Assembly (NCBI RefSeq): GCF_902809845.1
Contig: NZ_CADDWI010000009.1
Location: 434,001 to 498,000 of the forward strand
Direction: 5' to 3'
Length of the DNA: 64,000 bases
Source of the DNA: Chelativorans sp. Marseille-P2723
GTDB taxonomy: Bacteria; Pseudomonadota; Alphaproteobacteria; Rhizobiales; Rhizobiaceae
The notes beneath the pieces are model-generated. The model was not told where the DNA came from. It was given only the letters and a program-made list of their open reading frames with translations, and did not search any database. The position numbers and the translations under genes are program-made. Positions 7,695 through 17,097 of the stretch are shown here, one piece after another (the first letter of the stretch is position 1; the number at the start of each line of letters is the position of its first letter).

Positions 7695-8312
7695 TTAGCC
7701 GGTGAAGTCCAGAGATATGGTCATGCGTACGAGTTCTGGCAGGCTGCGGGCCTGCATTTTCCACATGATGTTGGCGCGATGGACCTCGACCGTGCGCGGA
7801 CTGATGCCAAGATTATATCCGATCGTCTTGTTCGGCAGACCCGATACGATACCTGTCAGAATCTGGCGCTCGCGCTCGGACAACTGGCTGAGCCGTGTTC
7901 GCAGCAAGGCTATATTGTCATCAAGTAGCGACGCGCCGCCCAACCGGCTCGCAGCTCTCCTGATTGCCTCCACCAGCACCTTGTCCTCGAATGGCTTCTC
8001 AATGAAGTCTACAGCCCCAGCTTTCATCGCCGCAACCGCCATGGTAATATCTCCGTGGCCGGTAATGACGATAGTGGGAATGGACCGGCCCTTTTTGTTC
8101 AGCTGTTCCAGCAACTCCAGTCCGTTCATATCCGGCATTCGCAGGTCGGTAACGAGACATGCTTTTCCGATGTTCTGTGCGTCCGTAAGAAAGTTACTAG
8201 CGGATTCGTGCACTCGAACCGTGAAGCCTGTCATGGTGAGGAGGGAGGCGAGCGACTTCCGGACCGCCACCTCATCGTCGACGACATGGACCACGTAGCT
8301 GTCAATTTGCAT
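7695..8312 (-). CDS. fixJ: FixJ response regulator
   Basis: A 205-residue NarL/FixJ-family regulator. The receiver (1-120) shows VHVVDDE with the acidic pair, [11 protein letters not shown] with the phosphoacceptor aspartate (about residue 54), [20 protein letters not shown] and EKPF. The LuxR-type helix-turn-helix follows ([40 protein letters not shown], about 143-182). The start at 8312 is chosen for its GGGAGG ribosome site and family length; it overlaps the fixL stop by 11 bases, typical of fixLJ coupling. Phosphorylated FixJ activates fixK at low oxygen. Confidence 0.95.
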   Translation of the reverse strand: MQIDSYVVHVVDDEVAVRKSLASLLTMTGFTVRVHESASNFLTDAQNIGKACLVTDLRMPDMNGLELLEQLNKKGRSIPTIVITGHGDITMAVAAMKAGAVDFIEKPFEDKVLVEAIRRAASRLGGASLLDDNIALLRTRLSQLSERERQILTGIVSGLPNKTIGYNLGISPRTVEVHRANIMWKMQARSLPELVRMTISLDFTG

Positions 8313-9807
8313 TCGAGACCTCCCTTCCTGCCAGAGGGAGCGAGAACGTGAATGTCGCCCCACCCCTGTCGTTTCGGCTTGCCCAAATCTGACCTCCGTG
8401 TGCTTTGATGATGCGTTTGGATATCGACAGCCCAATCCCCATGCCGCTTGTTTTGCTGGTGACGAATGGCTGAAAAAGACGCGCGGCGATTTCGTCGGAG
8501 ATGCCCGGACCGGTATCTGCAATCTCGACCACGACATAGCCGTCCTTGGTAGCTGTTCGCACGATCAGCTCCCGCTCGCCGCTTTCTCTCATGGCTTCCA
8601 TTGCATTTCGCATAAGATTGATCAGGACTTGCTGGATCTGTACGCGGTCCACCAGAACTTCCGCGCCTTTGGGTGCGAAATCGAAGACGGAGCGGACCCC
8701 TTGCTCGCGAGATCCGACGAGCGCCAGGGCGCCCGCTTCTTCGATGAGCTTGCGCATGGTCTCCACAGTCATCTCCGTTTCCCCGCGGGTGATGAACTCC
8801 CTCAGATGCCTGATGATTTCGCCCGCGCGCAGCGATTGCTGTGCCGTTTCTTCCAGTGCGTCTTTTACAGGCTTTAGGGCTGGATCTTCGATCCCATTGA
8901 GGAAACGAACGCAACCTTGGGTGTAGTTCGCGATAGCGGCAAGTGGCTGGTTGAGTTCGTGTGCGAGGGTTGACGCCATCTCGCCAAGTTCGCTAAGCCG
9001 GGCCAGGCGCGCTAGTTCGCTTTGCAGTTCCTGTAGCCTTGCCTGCCATTGCTCGCGCTCGGTAAGATCGCGGATGAAGCCGGTGAAATAGAGGCCGTCT
9101 GCGGATTTCGTTTCTCCGACCGCGAGCTTCATCGGGAAAGTCGAGCCATCCTTTCGACGTCCAACCACGACACGATCGACGCCAATAATCCGCTTTTCTC
9201 CGGTCATCGAATAGCGCCGGATATAGCCGTCATGCTCACTACGATAAGGCTCAGGCATCAGAATTCTCACGTTCTGGCCTATAATCTCCTGCTCGGTGTA
9301 ACCAAACTGACGAATGGCGGCCGCGCTGAACGACATGATATTCCCCAGTTCGTCGATAACGACAGTTGCATCCGGAACAGTATCGAGAATCGAACGCACG
9401 TGCGCTTCTCGCGAACCAAGCGCTTTCTGGGCATCCTCAATCAGTCGACGTGCGTGATGGAGGGTTTCGCCCATCCAAACGATTGCCAATCCAATAAGAC
9501 CGAGAACCGGAAGCTGTAGCCATGCTGTGGGTGTCGGGCCTGCCACATAGGCAATGCCGGCGAGAGACAGCACCAGCGCCAATACTCCGGGTCCCAGACC
9601 GCCGAGGATCGCAGCGACGAGGACGACAGGAAGGAATGGAACGCAAATTGCGACGTCATTTATGATGTCGCTCAGTGCCACCTGGAGCGCAAAAACGGCG
9701 AGCACAGCGGCAACCGCAAGAGTATAGCCAGCCTTGCCCTCGAAGCGGCAGGAGAAGACAGCTTGCAGAAAGCGTCCCTGCAGTCCTGGTATGTCGCTCG
9801 CCTGCAT
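8302..9807 (-). CDS. fixL: FixL oxygen-sensing haem histidine kinase
   Basis: A 501-residue sensor kinase, the usual FixL length when started at 9807. Order of parts: an N-terminal membrane region with about four helices (residues 25-120), a PAS domain (about 140-265) with the segment [10 protein letters not shown] containing the proximal haem histidine and the following [17 protein letters not shown] with the conserved arginine, then a histidine kinase core with [13 protein letters not shown] (phosphoacceptor histidine) and the N, G1 and G2 boxes ([24 protein letters not shown]). It autophosphorylates when oxygen leaves the haem and passes the phosphate to FixJ. It is divergent from ftsH with an FNR/FixK box between. 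Confidence 0.95.
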   Translation of the reverse strand: MQASDIPGLQGRFLQAVFSCRFEGKAGYTLAVAAVLAVFALQVALSDIINDVAICVPFLPVVLVAAILGGLGPGVLALVLSLAGIAYVAGPTPTAWLQLPVLGLIGLAIVWMGETLHHARRLIEDAQKALGSREAHVRSILDTVPDATVVIDELGNIMSFSAAAIRQFGYTEQEIIGQNVRILMPEPYRSEHDGYIRRYSMTGEKRIIGVDRVVVGRRKDGSTFPMKLAVGETKSADGLYFTGFIRDLTEREQWQARLQELQSELARLARLSELGEMASTLAHELNQPLAAIANYTQGCVRFLNGIEDPALKPVKDALEETAQQSLRAGEIIRHLREFITRGETEMTVETMRKLIEEAGALALVGSREQGVRSVFDFAPKGAEVLVDRVQIQQVLINLMRNAMEAMRESGERELIVRTATKDGYVVVEIADTGPGISDEIAARLFQPFVTSKTSGMGIGLSISKRIIKAHGGQIWASRNDRGGATFTFSLPLAGREVSNAN

Positions 9808-9901
9808 CAGTATTCTCCGATTCAGATACCTCCTGGAAAAATAGCTGATGCGTTCCTGACCGGTCCAGTCCGCAGGTCTCCATTTGAATGACCGGGGACA
9901 T

Positions 9902-9915
9902 TTGATCGGCGTCAA
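9902..9915. promoter_or_regulatory. FNR/FixK box between fixL and ftsH
   Basis: TTGATCGGCGTCAA matches TTGA-N6-TCAA and all but one of the rhizobial TTGAT-N4-ATCAA bases. It lies 94 bases before fixL and 58 bases before ftsH, so it could serve either direction; the distance suits ftsH better. Confidence 0.7.
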
Positions 9916-9973
9916 GGATACATCTGCGACGGTGTGACAGCCCGCAAGCAGAGCAACATCGAGATTCCTACCC

Positions 9974-11839
9974 ATGGGCCGCAAGCAGACCTTCAACATC
10001 GGCTATGTCATCTTCGCACTCGTCCTGCTGGGCCTGTTCCAGATGTGGCTCGCCTCACGCGATGTAGCGCAGTTGTCCCACACCGAACTGATGCGGATGG
10101 TGGACGAGGGCAGAATTGCCTCGGTTACAATTACGGAGACGACCGTCCAGGGCGAGTTCAAGGAGCCACAGGAGGGAAAGGCGCTGTTCATTTCCGCCCG
10201 CGTCGATCCAAATGCTGCCGAGGCATTTGAAAAGGCGGGCGTCGCGGTCACCGGCGGCACGGATAGCAACTGGCTAACCGTGATCCTGTCCTGGGTCGTG
10301 CCGGTGCTGATTTTTTTCGGCCTGTGGATGTTTTTATTTCGCGGTTTTGCGGATCGACAGGGTATGGGCGGCCTGGTCAATATCGGAAAGTCAAAGGCGA
10401 AGGTTTATGTCGAGCGCGAAACCGGCGTGACATTCGATGACGTCGCTGGCGTCGACGAGGCAAAGGCCGAGCTCCAGGAGATCGTTTCGTTCCTGAAAGA
10501 CAGGGAAAAATACGGGCGTCTTGGCGCTCGCATCCCGAAGGGTATTCTTCTGGTCGGCCCGCCCGGCACAGGCAAGACCCTGATGGCGCGCGCCGTCGCC
10601 GGCGAAGCCGACGTACCGTTCTTTTCGATTTCCGGTTCCGAATTTGTGGAGATGTTCGTCGGCGTAGGCGCGGCGCGTGTGCGTGATCTCTTCGAGCAGG
10701 CACGTCAGGCCGCCCCCTGCATCATCTTCATCGACGAGTTGGACGCACTTGGGCGAGCACGTACGCCGTTCAGTGGCTATGGCGGAGGCGACGAGAAGGA
10801 GCAGACGCTCAATCAGCTCCTTGCCGAACTCGACGGCTTTGATCCCCGCGTTGGCATCGTCTTGCTCGCGGCGACTAACCGCCCGGAAATCCTCGATCCG
10901 GCACTAACCCGTGCCGGACGCTTCGACCGTCAGCTCGTGCTCGACCGCCCCGATCGTAGGGGACGCGAGGCCATCCTGAAGGTGCATATGAAGGCCGTGA
11001 AGACCGCGCCGGGCCTGGATGTCATCGATATCGCCAGCATCACGCCGGGCTTCACCGGTGCCGACCTCGCCAACCTCGTCAACGAGGCGGCGATCTTCGC
11101 CACCCGCCGCAACGCTGATGAGGTGACGATGGAGGACTTCACCAACGCGGTCGAGCGCACTGTCGCTGGGACTGAAAGGCGCGGTCGGCTACTCAGGCCG
11201 GAAGAGCGCGAGAGGGTTGCCTATCATGAAATGGGCCACGCCCTTGTTGCGGCGTCGCTGACCAAGGCGGACCCAGTGCACAAAGTCTCCATTATCCCTC
11301 GTTCAATTGGTGCCTTGGGTTATACGTTGCAACGCCCGACCGACGATCGCTTCCTGATCACAGCCAGTGAATTGAAGGAGCGTATGACGGCGCTGCTCGC
11401 CGGTCGGGCGGCTGAGGAAGTCATCTATGGCGAAGTTTCGACCGGCGCAGCCGACGATCTGGCCAAGGCGACCGACGTGGCCCGACAGAGCGTTACCCGC
11501 TTCGGAATGAGCCCGGCTGTGGGCCTGCCCGCACTCGAGGAGGAAAAACAGCAATGGCTCGGTGACGGTTCGCGCCTCTACGCGAAAGACTACTCCGAAG
11601 CCACGGCGCGCGAAGTCGATCTTGCGATTCGCGGCATGCTCGAAGAAGCGGGTGCCGCGGCCAGGGATCTGCTGCGGGAACGCGTGGAGGATCTTAAGGC
11701 CGGGGCCCGCCTTCTTCTGGAGCGGGAGACGATAACGCCGGACGATTTTCCGCCGCTGCAGCGACGCGAAGGAATCGTGCCTGCCGAGCCGACAACCGCC
11801 GTTGACACCCCGACCGCAAGACAGAGCCGGACGGCGTGA
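9974..11839 (+). CDS. ftsH: Accessory FtsH-type ATP-dependent zinc metalloprotease
   Basis: A 621-residue membrane AAA protease. Two membrane segments lie near the N-terminus (about 10-27 and 97-118) with a short periplasmic domain between. The AAA module has Walker A (GPPGTGKT, about 195-202), Walker B (IIFIDELDA) and the second-region-of-homology arginines (RAGRFDR). The peptidase has HEMGH (about 418) and a later TGAADDL segment supplying the third zinc ligand. It degrades misfolded membrane and some regulatory proteins. Beside fixLJ and behind a FixK box, it is more likely an oxygen-responsive second copy than the housekeeping ftsH, which normally sits next to tilS. The ribosome site before the start is weak. 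Confidence 0.94.
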   Translation: MGRKQTFNIGYVIFALVLLGLFQMWLASRDVAQLSHTELMRMVDEGRIASVTITETTVQGEFKEPQEGKALFISARVDPNAAEAFEKAGVAVTGGTDSNWLTVILSWVVPVLIFFGLWMFLFRGFADRQGMGGLVNIGKSKAKVYVERETGVTFDDVAGVDEAKAELQEIVSFLKDREKYGRLGARIPKGILLVGPPGTGKTLMARAVAGEADVPFFSISGSEFVEMFVGVGAARVRDLFEQARQAAPCIIFIDELDALGRARTPFSGYGGGDEKEQTLNQLLAELDGFDPRVGIVLLAATNRPEILDPALTRAGRFDRQLVLDRPDRRGREAILKVHMKAVKTAPGLDVIDIASITPGFTGADLANLVNEAAIFATRRNADEVTMEDFTNAVERTVAGTERRGRLLRPEERERVAYHEMGHALVAASLTKADPVHKVSIIPRSIGALGYTLQRPTDDRFLITASELKERMTALLAGRAAEEVIYGEVSTGAADDLAKATDVARQSVTRFGMSPAVGLPALEEEKQQWLGDGSRLYAKDYSEATAREVDLAIRGMLEEAGAAARDLLRERVEDLKAGARLLLERETITPDDFPPLQRREGIVPAEPTTAVDTPTARQSRTA

Positions 11840-11924
11840 AGCTGGAGAGCGCCGCGAGGGCGTGGACTTCCGACATCCGCCTGCCATGATTGGAACCGCC
11901 TGGCGCTTGCGCCCGGCGAGATGA

Positions 11925-12594
11925 TCAGGAATTGCCGGCAGCGGCTCCGCTCCCTTGGTGGGCAGCGCCGCGTCGGAGTGCCGCCAGCACCTCCTCGTCG
12001 GTGAGTTGGGGGAAATCGTGATAGTGATAGCCGAGAGCCAAGAACCGGGCGGGTTTACTGATGCAAACGACCCTGTCTGCTTCCCTTGCCAGTTCCGTCA
12101 ACGTATCCGGCGGAGCCACCGGGAGGGCAACCACGATCTCGCGAGGCGAGCGGCGTTTAAGCGCGCGGATCGCCACTTTCATTGTGGTCTGTTGCGGCAC
12201 CGTCGTCTACGAGGATCACGGTTTTGTTTTTTGTCGATAGCGGCCGACGAGCGCCAGAATATAGGCAGTTGCGACGTCCCAGTTCCGGGAGTTCCCGATC
12301 AACGAGAGAGCGCAATTCGGCGTCATCTAGTCCATATGCCTCAACGATTTCCCGGTTGAGAACGACATCGGGCGGATTGCCCTCAACGATTGCCGCCACC
12401 GCCAGCTCAGCATTGCTTGGAGCGCCTACCTTGCGCACGATTATGATGTCTAGGGGCGCCTTCAGAGCGTTTGCGATTTCGGCGGCGACCGGAACACCGC
12501 CACGCGGCAGGGCCAGTACCACGGGATCGGTGAGGCGGAGGCTGGCAAGTTCTTTCGCCAATTTGCATCCCGCTTCTTGCCGATCCCGGAACAT
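11925..12594 (-). pseudogene. Phosphoribosyltransferase-family protein, frameshifted
   Basis: The N-terminal 140 residues (FRDRQEAGCKLAKEL; LALPRGGVPVA; IIIVRKVGAPSN) and the C-terminal 85 residues (MKVAIRALKRRSPREIVVALPVAPP) belong to one PRTase-fold protein often found in anaerobic stress gene clusters with Usp and phosphoketolase genes. The reading frame shifts within the PRPP-binding loop, near 12187-12192: after VILVDDGAAT the expected small residues and TM continue in another frame. Restoring the frame needs two added bases or one removed. The lesion hits the catalytic loop, so the product would be inactive unless this is a sequencing error. Substrate of the intact family is not established. 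Confidence 0.8.
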
Positions 12595-12598
12595 AATC

Positions 12599-13027
12599 TC
12601 AGTCTTCCGGCCACAAATCGCGCAGGGACTTCTTCATCGAGTTCCTGACCTGGACAATCTCGCCGTACGAGATGTGCCGATGCAGCAGACGGAACGCTGC
12701 TCTTACCGCGGCATCGGGATCATTTAGCAAATCATCCGAAAAGGCATCTTGTACGCGGCTGATGAAATCCGCTTTCTTGCGATCTTCCACGGGCGTCTCG
12801 AGCGGCTTCCAACCCTCGAAATAGATGCCGCGGATGAGGGAAGGCAGTTGGGCCGAAAGGTCGATCATCTCCTCCTGCGGTAGCCAGTCACGCAGTGCGT
12901 GCAGGACGCACCGCAGCAGGTGATAGGCGCGGCGTTCGTCCCAGTCCAGATCTTCGGCAAGTTCATTGACCCATTGCTGGGCCTGCTGAGCAGCCTGCGT
13001 GAAATTGGCAATGGATGTACCTGCCAT
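12599..13027 (-). CDS. DUF2267 domain protein
   Basis: A 142-residue helical protein matching DUF2267: W-N-L at the start, then DWDERRAYHLLRCVLHALRDWL (about 28-49) and LSAQLPSLIRGIYFEGWKP (about 57-75). A start at 13027 is supported by AAGGAGA nine bases upstream. The family occurs in stress and low-oxygen gene clusters of Alphaproteobacteria and its function is unknown. It lies four bases upstream of the phosphoribosyltransferase gene and 77 bases downstream of hsp20, all on the minus strand, so the three probably form one stress operon. A second DUF2267 domain is fused to CBS domains at 57954-58841. Confidence 0.82.
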   Translation of the reverse strand: MAGTSIANFTQAAQQAQQWVNELAEDLDWDERRAYHLLRCVLHALRDWLPQEEMIDLSAQLPSLIRGIYFEGWKPLETPVEDRKKADFISRVQDAFSDDLLNDPDAAVRAAFRLLHRHISYGEIVQVRNSMKKSLRDLWPED

Positions 13028-13104
13028 GTTGAGATCTCCTTGTCCCGGAATATCCGTTGCGTCGGCGCGCAGGTAGAAGCGCACCGACGCCCGTCCCAGC
13101 TGTT

Positions 13105-13611
13105 TCAGGCCGCTTTGACGGCGATCGTCTTTTCCGCCTTTGCTTCTGTGGTCTTTGGCAGCTTCACGGTCAGCACACCCTTGGTGAAGTTCGCATCGAT
13201 CTTGTCGGCATCGACACCTTCGGGCACCCGGAAGCTACGCTGGAACGAACCGTAGCGCCGCTCCGAGAGATAATAGTCCTTCTGCTTCTCTTCCTTTTCC
13301 TCGCTCTTCTCGCCCGCGATCGTCAGCGTATGGTTCGAAAGCTTGATTTCGACGTCCTTCTCGTCAAGGCCGGGAAGCTCGGCCGTGATCTCATAGGCGT
13401 CGTTCTTTTCGACAAGATCCATCGCTGGCGCGACCTGCCAAACGGCTCGCGAGGCGCGCGGCACCTCGAAGCCGAGTACCCTGGACGGCAGGCGCCAGTC
13501 GTCGAACAACCGATCGATCTCCCGACGCAGGCTTTCAAAAGGCGTCCATTCTTCGGCTTTCGCAGGCGCGGTGGATTTCTTAACGGGAAGGTTGGTGGCG
13601 GCTTCGGCCAT
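13105..13611 (-). CDS. Small heat shock protein, Hsp20 family
   Basis: A 168-residue alpha-crystallin-type holdase that binds unfolding proteins without ATP. The core (about 60-155) contains PAMDLVEKNDAYEITAELPGLDEKDVEIKL, LTIAGEK and the C-terminal GVLTVKLPK signature. Length and motifs are usual for Rhizobiales class A-like Hsp20. It is first in a likely operon with DUF2267 and the phosphoribosyltransferase. Its leader has the features of a ROSE RNA thermometer (see 13612-13700), and an FNR/FixK box lies 241 bases upstream, so both heat and low oxygen may control it. Confidence 0.94.
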   Translation of the reverse strand: MAEAATNLPVKKSTAPAKAEEWTPFESLRREIDRLFDDWRLPSRVLGFEVPRASRAVWQVAPAMDLVEKNDAYEITAELPGLDEKDVEIKLSNHTLTIAGEKSEEKEEKQKDYYLSERRYGSFQRSFRVPEGVDADKIDANFTKGVLTVKLPKTTEAKAEKTIAVKAA

Positions 13612-13700
13612 TGCTGATCTCCTGGATGTTAGCGAACCACTTCACAGGTACCGCGGCCTCCGATCCTTCACCTTTGGGTATTCCAAAAGGTGTTAGAGCC
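13612..13700 (-). promoter_or_regulatory. Candidate ROSE-type RNA thermometer in the hsp20 leader
   Basis: In the minus-strand transcript the ribosome site AGGAG (13619-13623) is preceded by UUCGCU (13631-13636) with a seven-base loop between. UYGCU facing AGGA is the hallmark of ROSE thermometers, which are common in front of rhizobial small heat shock genes. Further upstream a hairpin with a seven-pair stem (CACCUUU/AAAGGUG, 13669-13692) fits the multi-hairpin layout. No folding calculation was made. Confidence 0.5.
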
Positions 13701-14142
13701 GGAGGCAGCGGACCCGCTCGCTGAACGTCATTGCCGATCTCGGTCCAGCGCTCGGCCGATCGCGTTTACACGCCTTCGTTCGCCTCGCTTCGCCTGGGTC
13801 TGGCTCGATCCAGCAAGGACCTTAGGAAATCGCCTTTGAAGGCTGCCTTCATTGACGCGGATCAAACCGGGGAAAACCCGTCTTCGAGTGGCGAAAGGTC
13901 ATGGGCACTAACGGTTATGATCAGCAGGACTAACCTTATGGTCGAGGCCGGAAGCCGTAGGTCTGGCGAACAGCAGTTCGCGGACTTGCGTCACCGCGTG
14001 TTAATTCTGGGCATCCGTCGCCTGCACGCCGCATGCTCCCGGTCTGTTGGTTACCTCACTACCCCACCGGATGAGGGTAGCGAGATCGCGTTGCTCCTAG
14101 TCCGGTGTTGCTTTTCGGCGCCCGGATCCGGTACCGCGCACC
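13701..14142. other. Gap upstream of hsp20 without a supported gene
   Basis: An open frame on the plus strand (13731-14231) lacks a ribosome site and has no recognisable protein features; its 3' end lies antisense to the HhH gene. I find only the FNR/FixK box at 13852-13865 here. The stretch may hold the hsp20 promoter and old gene debris. Confidence 0.45.
13852..13865. promoter_or_regulatory. FNR/FixK box upstream of hsp20
   Basis: TTGACGCGGATCAA matches TTGA-N6-TCAA. It is 241 bases from the hsp20 start, which requires a long leader. The identical 14-mer recurs at 15581-15594. Confidence 0.55.
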
Positions 14143-14991
14143 TCAGCCGTCTTTTGCACCTGAGACGCCGTCAAGGCCATGCACAACGCGATGGGCTCCC
14201 ACGGGATCGAGGACTTGCGTCACCACGGTGACGCGACCTTCGGAAGCGCCGTCCCGTTGGTAATGGATTACAACCCAATCACCGGTTTTGTTCAGCTCGT
14301 GTGCACGCTTGCTGTTGGAGTAGAGCGCGGTGAAATCCGAGCCCTCCCGCGACACATGCATCACGGGAAGCCAAGCTTCTGCGATCGGATTGAAGCGTCG
14401 GGGCGCGATCTTACGCAGAAGGCCCGAGCTCGCGCGCTCTCGGTATGCGCGATCGATCTCGAGCAGCAAGGCGCGCGGCGGTGAATTCGCCTTTCGGCTC
14501 CGGGTAATAAGCGGACGTCCGAGGCGCTCCGCGAGAATGGCGGCGATCATCTGCTTGCGCCGGGGACCAAGCCCCTCGACGAACAGATTGCCGAAATGCA
14601 AGGCATGTTCCAGATCCTCCAGGCTCTCAAGCTGCCCTTCCTCTGCGAGTCGCGTTGCCAATTTCCTGCCTATTCCAGGAATCGTGCGGAACAACGCCTC
14701 CGGCGCCAGATCCCCCTCAGTCGTTCCAGTTGCGACCAGTGCCCGGTAGTCACCATCTCGGCAATCGCACCAGCGATTGCAACGCCGATCGTCGGCAGAG
14801 CGATCAGACCGGCACGTCCTTCATGGGCGAGAATTTCATCGACTGGTCGATCAAGGGTTGCCAAGACATCGGCGGCGCGATGGTAGGCACGCGAGCGGTA
14901 GCCTACCTCCCCCAGGGCTCACTAAGAGATTAGCATCGTCGCGCAGTCTGTCGGCGATATGTCGATTGAATGCGTATGTTGCAGCGACCAT
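14143..14991 (-). pseudogene. Helix-hairpin-helix (PolX N-terminal-like) DNA-binding protein, two frameshifts
   Basis: Joined across three frames the product starts at 14991 (MVAATYAFNRHIADRLR), continues EVGYRSRAYHRAADVLATLDRPVDEIL, ALPTIGVAIAGAIAEMV, then LFRTIPGIGRKLATRL and VEGLGPRRKQMIAAI. This is the DNA polymerase X-type N-terminal domain with two helix-hairpin-helix GxGxxxA motifs, followed by a C-terminal domain of unknown role. The frame breaks at a run of five C at 14909-14913 (one base too many) and at a run of five C at 14712-14716 (one too few). Both breaks sit in homopolymers, so sequencing error is a serious alternative to true decay. Confidence 0.78.
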
Positions 14992-15052
14992 GGCGTTGTC
15001 CGGAGCCGATCCTGAGTTGGCGGAAGCTTCTGCAGCCACCCATCCGGACGAC

Positions 15053-15358
15053 TTAGGGTACGTCGTCGTCCGCTGCAGCCCCTCCCTCCGTCTCCCAGCG
15101 GGAGATCTGCTTTGCACCAGTGCGATCGAACTTGAGGCGCACGCCGACGCCGTGACCGCTTTCTTCCGGTAGAAAGATCACGCCGAGGGATTCAAGAGCC
15201 TTTTGCAGAGTTCCGGTGAGTGGACCATCCGTCATCGCAACCCCGGACTCGAACGCGCTGATGCTGTTAGCAGCAACATCCGCCTCCCTCGCCAATGTAT
15301 TCCGATCGATCTTTGCAAGGATCCGCGCTGCCTTGCATTGTTCAGGCGTAATTGTCAT
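15053..15358 (-). CDS. Small XRE-type helix-turn-helix regulator
   Basis: A 101-residue protein starting MTITPEQCKAARILAKIDRNTLAREADVAANSISAFESG, a typical XRE DNA-binding fold (residues 5-60) of the one-domain type common in Rhizobiales, followed by a short C-terminal tail predicted to form a beta hairpin (VRLKFDRTGAKQI). A start at 15358 is preferred over 15376 because family members begin at this methionine. It stands alone between the HhH gene and the cysQ remnant. Target unknown. Confidence 0.75.
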   Translation of the reverse strand: MTITPEQCKAARILAKIDRNTLAREADVAANSISAFESGVAMTDGPLTGTLQKALESLGVIFLPEESGHGVGVRLKFDRTGAKQISRWETEGGAAADDDVP

Positions 15359-15580
15359 TGATCCAGATCTCTTCACTCGGGTTTTATCGTCATGGCCAAC
15401 GTTATTGATGCGGGCTCTCTTTCCGGATCACCTCTATGATCGCAACATCAGGCGATAGACGCTTATGGCCGAAATCCATCCTTCGCCACTATGATCGCAG
15501 CAGGCCACGTGACTAGCGTAACGCACCGTTGCCGAGCTCTGGCTTCATTTGCATTCTGCCACCGTGATGAGGCATCCGAA

Positions 15581-15594
15581 TTGACGCGGATCAA
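15581..15594. promoter_or_regulatory. FNR/FixK box
   Basis: TTGACGCGGATCAA, identical to the box at 13852-13865. No intact gene starts within 300 bases on either side except the sigma factor further downstream. Confidence 0.55.
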
Positions 15595-15636
15595 GGATCA
15601 AGATGGCCGCGCTTCATTCGACCTGCGCTCCACACT

Positions 15637-15650
15637 TTGATGTATGTCAA
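15637..15650. promoter_or_regulatory. FNR/FixK box
   Basis: TTGATGTATGTCAA fits TTGA-N6-TCAA. It lies 42 bases downstream of the preceding box, directly before the cysQ remnant. Confidence 0.6.
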
Positions 15651-15689
15651 GGCAAATGGATTGATCGCGTTGCATTGTTCCTACAATGG

Positions 15690-15863
15690 ATAAAAGGCGA
15701 TTTATATGCTCGGCCCGGTCGCACCATGGAATGGGACACTGCTGCGCCATACGCCATCCTTGAGGCAGCTGGTGCCAGCGTGCGCACCGTAGACGGCCAC
15801 CCTCTAATGTATGGTAAGCCGAGATGGGAGAACACTTCCTTCGTCTGCACCGGACGGCAATAG
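15690..15863 (+). pseudogene. cysQ: cysQ remnant (3'(2'),5'-bisphosphate nucleotidase C-terminus)
   Basis: About 57 codons match the C-terminal end of CysQ/inositol-monophosphatase-type enzymes: GRTMEWDTAAPYAILEAAG with the metal-binding WDTAA motif, then GHPLMYGKPRWENTSFVCTG. The N-terminal 80 percent, including the first metal-binding motifs, is absent. Intact CysQ removes the 3' phosphate of PAP made in sulfate assimilation. The break lies close to the FNR/FixK boxes, so a deletion joined an oxygen-controlled promoter region to this fragment. Confidence 0.75.
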
Positions 15864-16031
15864 CCATTCCGCCCCCGGCTCGGCGCAACAATTCGCTTTT
15901 CATTTGGTTCATCTGGTTCGGTTGCTGTTGCAGTTTCACGATCCAATTTGATCCCGCTCAATGCGTCCGGCAGTGACGGTGGTGATGATGGAGCTGAATT
16001 TAGGGAATGTTGCTTCTGTGAGAACTGCATC

Positions 16032-16583
16032 ATGCATGCCGAGCCGAAGACTAGTCTCCTGACGCTGCTTCCTGCGTTACGAGCATTTGGTTTTTGCCTC
16101 GTCCAGGATCTCAAGCAAGCCGACGAGCTTGTCTGCTCGACCTTGATCGAAATCTGGTCCGGCCGTTTCAAAAAGAATCGTCTTGACTTCAAAGTCACCG
16201 CTTTTCGCGCCCTGTATCGTCAATTCGTAATGCAGGGGAGCCGCGAAACGATACCGATCATGAATTTTGAAAGGCGACCGATTTTATCAGGAGACGATGC
16301 CTTCGTGTCCCGGTTCGTGCGACTTCCGCGGACTGAGAGAGTCGCTGTATCGCTGACGGAAGTTTGGAGCTTCAGCCTCGAGGAAACCGCCTGGATCTGC
16401 GATTGCGATCGCGAGACAATCCTCTGCCGCCTTACTATGGCCCGTCGGCATTTGGGTGGAAGTTCATCACGGTTAACTATCGGCAAATCTGCCACCAATG
16501 TAGCCGGCCAGCATACAAGCGAGCAGGCTTCTTGGTCGATAGATCGGGAGACGAGAGCAAATGCATGTTCGATCTTTGAGTAA
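16032..16583 (+). CDS. Divergent ECF-type RNA polymerase sigma factor
   Basis: About 183 residues from the methionine at 16032; an upstream start at 15948 would add a low-complexity, cysteine-rich stretch. Region 2-like sequence is seen near the N-terminus (LLPALRAFGFCLVQDLKQADELVCSTLIEIW), then RALYRQFV, and a region 4-like helix-turn-helix (LPRTERVAVSLTEVWSFSLEETAWICDCDRETI) with the cysteines unusual for this family. This is the layout of short ECF sigma factors of the EcfG-like type, but weakly conserved. No anti-sigma gene is adjacent. Its stop overlaps the next gene by 23 bases, so the pair is probably cotranscribed. Assignment is by motif only. Confidence 0.62.
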   Translation: MHAEPKTSLLTLLPALRAFGFCLVQDLKQADELVCSTLIEIWSGRFKKNRLDFKVTAFRALYRQFVMQGSRETIPIMNFERRPILSGDDAFVSRFVRLPRTERVAVSLTEVWSFSLEETAWICDCDRETILCRLTMARRHLGGSSSRLTIGKSATNVAGQHTSEQASWSIDRETRANACSIFE

Positions 16584-17010
16584 CCTCGAATGTACCCGGC
16601 TGCTGTCGGATGGTCGACTAGCCCACCTGGCATGCGCGAAGGACGGAAAACCATATGTTGTGCCGATCTATTTCGCCTATGCCGACGGTCATCTTTACGC
16701 ATTCTCGATGCCCGGCAAGAAAATAGAGTTCATGCGGGCAAATCCCGTGGTCTCACTCATCGTGGAGGAATGGGGACGAGGCAGAGAATGGAAAAGTGTC
16801 CACGTCGAAGGGCGTTTTGAGGAATTGCCGGATCGTATCGGTCACAAAAGGGAACGAGATCATGCCTGGTCGCTGCTCAGCACGCATGCTGACTGGTGGG
16901 AGCCCGGCGCACTCAAGCCGGTGACGCCTCCCCTATCTGATCATTCAGAGCACATCTTCTTTCGTGTGTTCGTTGACCAGCTTTACGGCCGCGAAGCGAA
17001 AGAGGCGTAA
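16561..17010 (+). CDS. Pyridoxamine 5'-phosphate oxidase-like flavin-binding protein
   Basis: A 149-residue split-barrel protein. Typical parts are CTRLLSDGRLAHLACAKDGKPYVVPIYFAYADGHLYAFS (residues 11-49) and KIEFMRANPVVSLIVEEW (about 54-71), where the family binds FMN or F420/haem. Such proteins recur in anaerobic stress clusters with Usp and CBS proteins. Substrate is not predictable. It overlaps the sigma factor gene and precedes uspA by 87 bases. Confidence 0.8.
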   Translation: MHVRSLSNLECTRLLSDGRLAHLACAKDGKPYVVPIYFAYADGHLYAFSMPGKKIEFMRANPVVSLIVEEWGRGREWKSVHVEGRFEELPDRIGHKRERDHAWSLLSTHADWWEPGALKPVTPPLSDHSEHIFFRVFVDQLYGREAKEA

Positions 17011-17097
17011 AGCTCAGTGAGTTGGAATGAATGCCCCGGCAACACGTCTGCAGATATCATTTCAGAGATTGTAAGCTCGCAATCGGAGGTAAGTTCT

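Larger units (their letters stand above)
15359..15689. other. Intergenic stretch with two FNR/FixK boxes
   Basis: No gene is supported. Two full FNR/FixK boxes lie here (15581-15594 and 15637-15650) pointing toward a cysQ remnant. This is more regulatory sequence than the present downstream gene would need, suggesting that a regulated gene was lost. Confidence 0.5.

Noticed and set aside
13731-14231. 166-codon plus-strand frame upstream of hsp20
   Set aside because: No ribosome site, no family features, and its end is antisense to the HhH gene.
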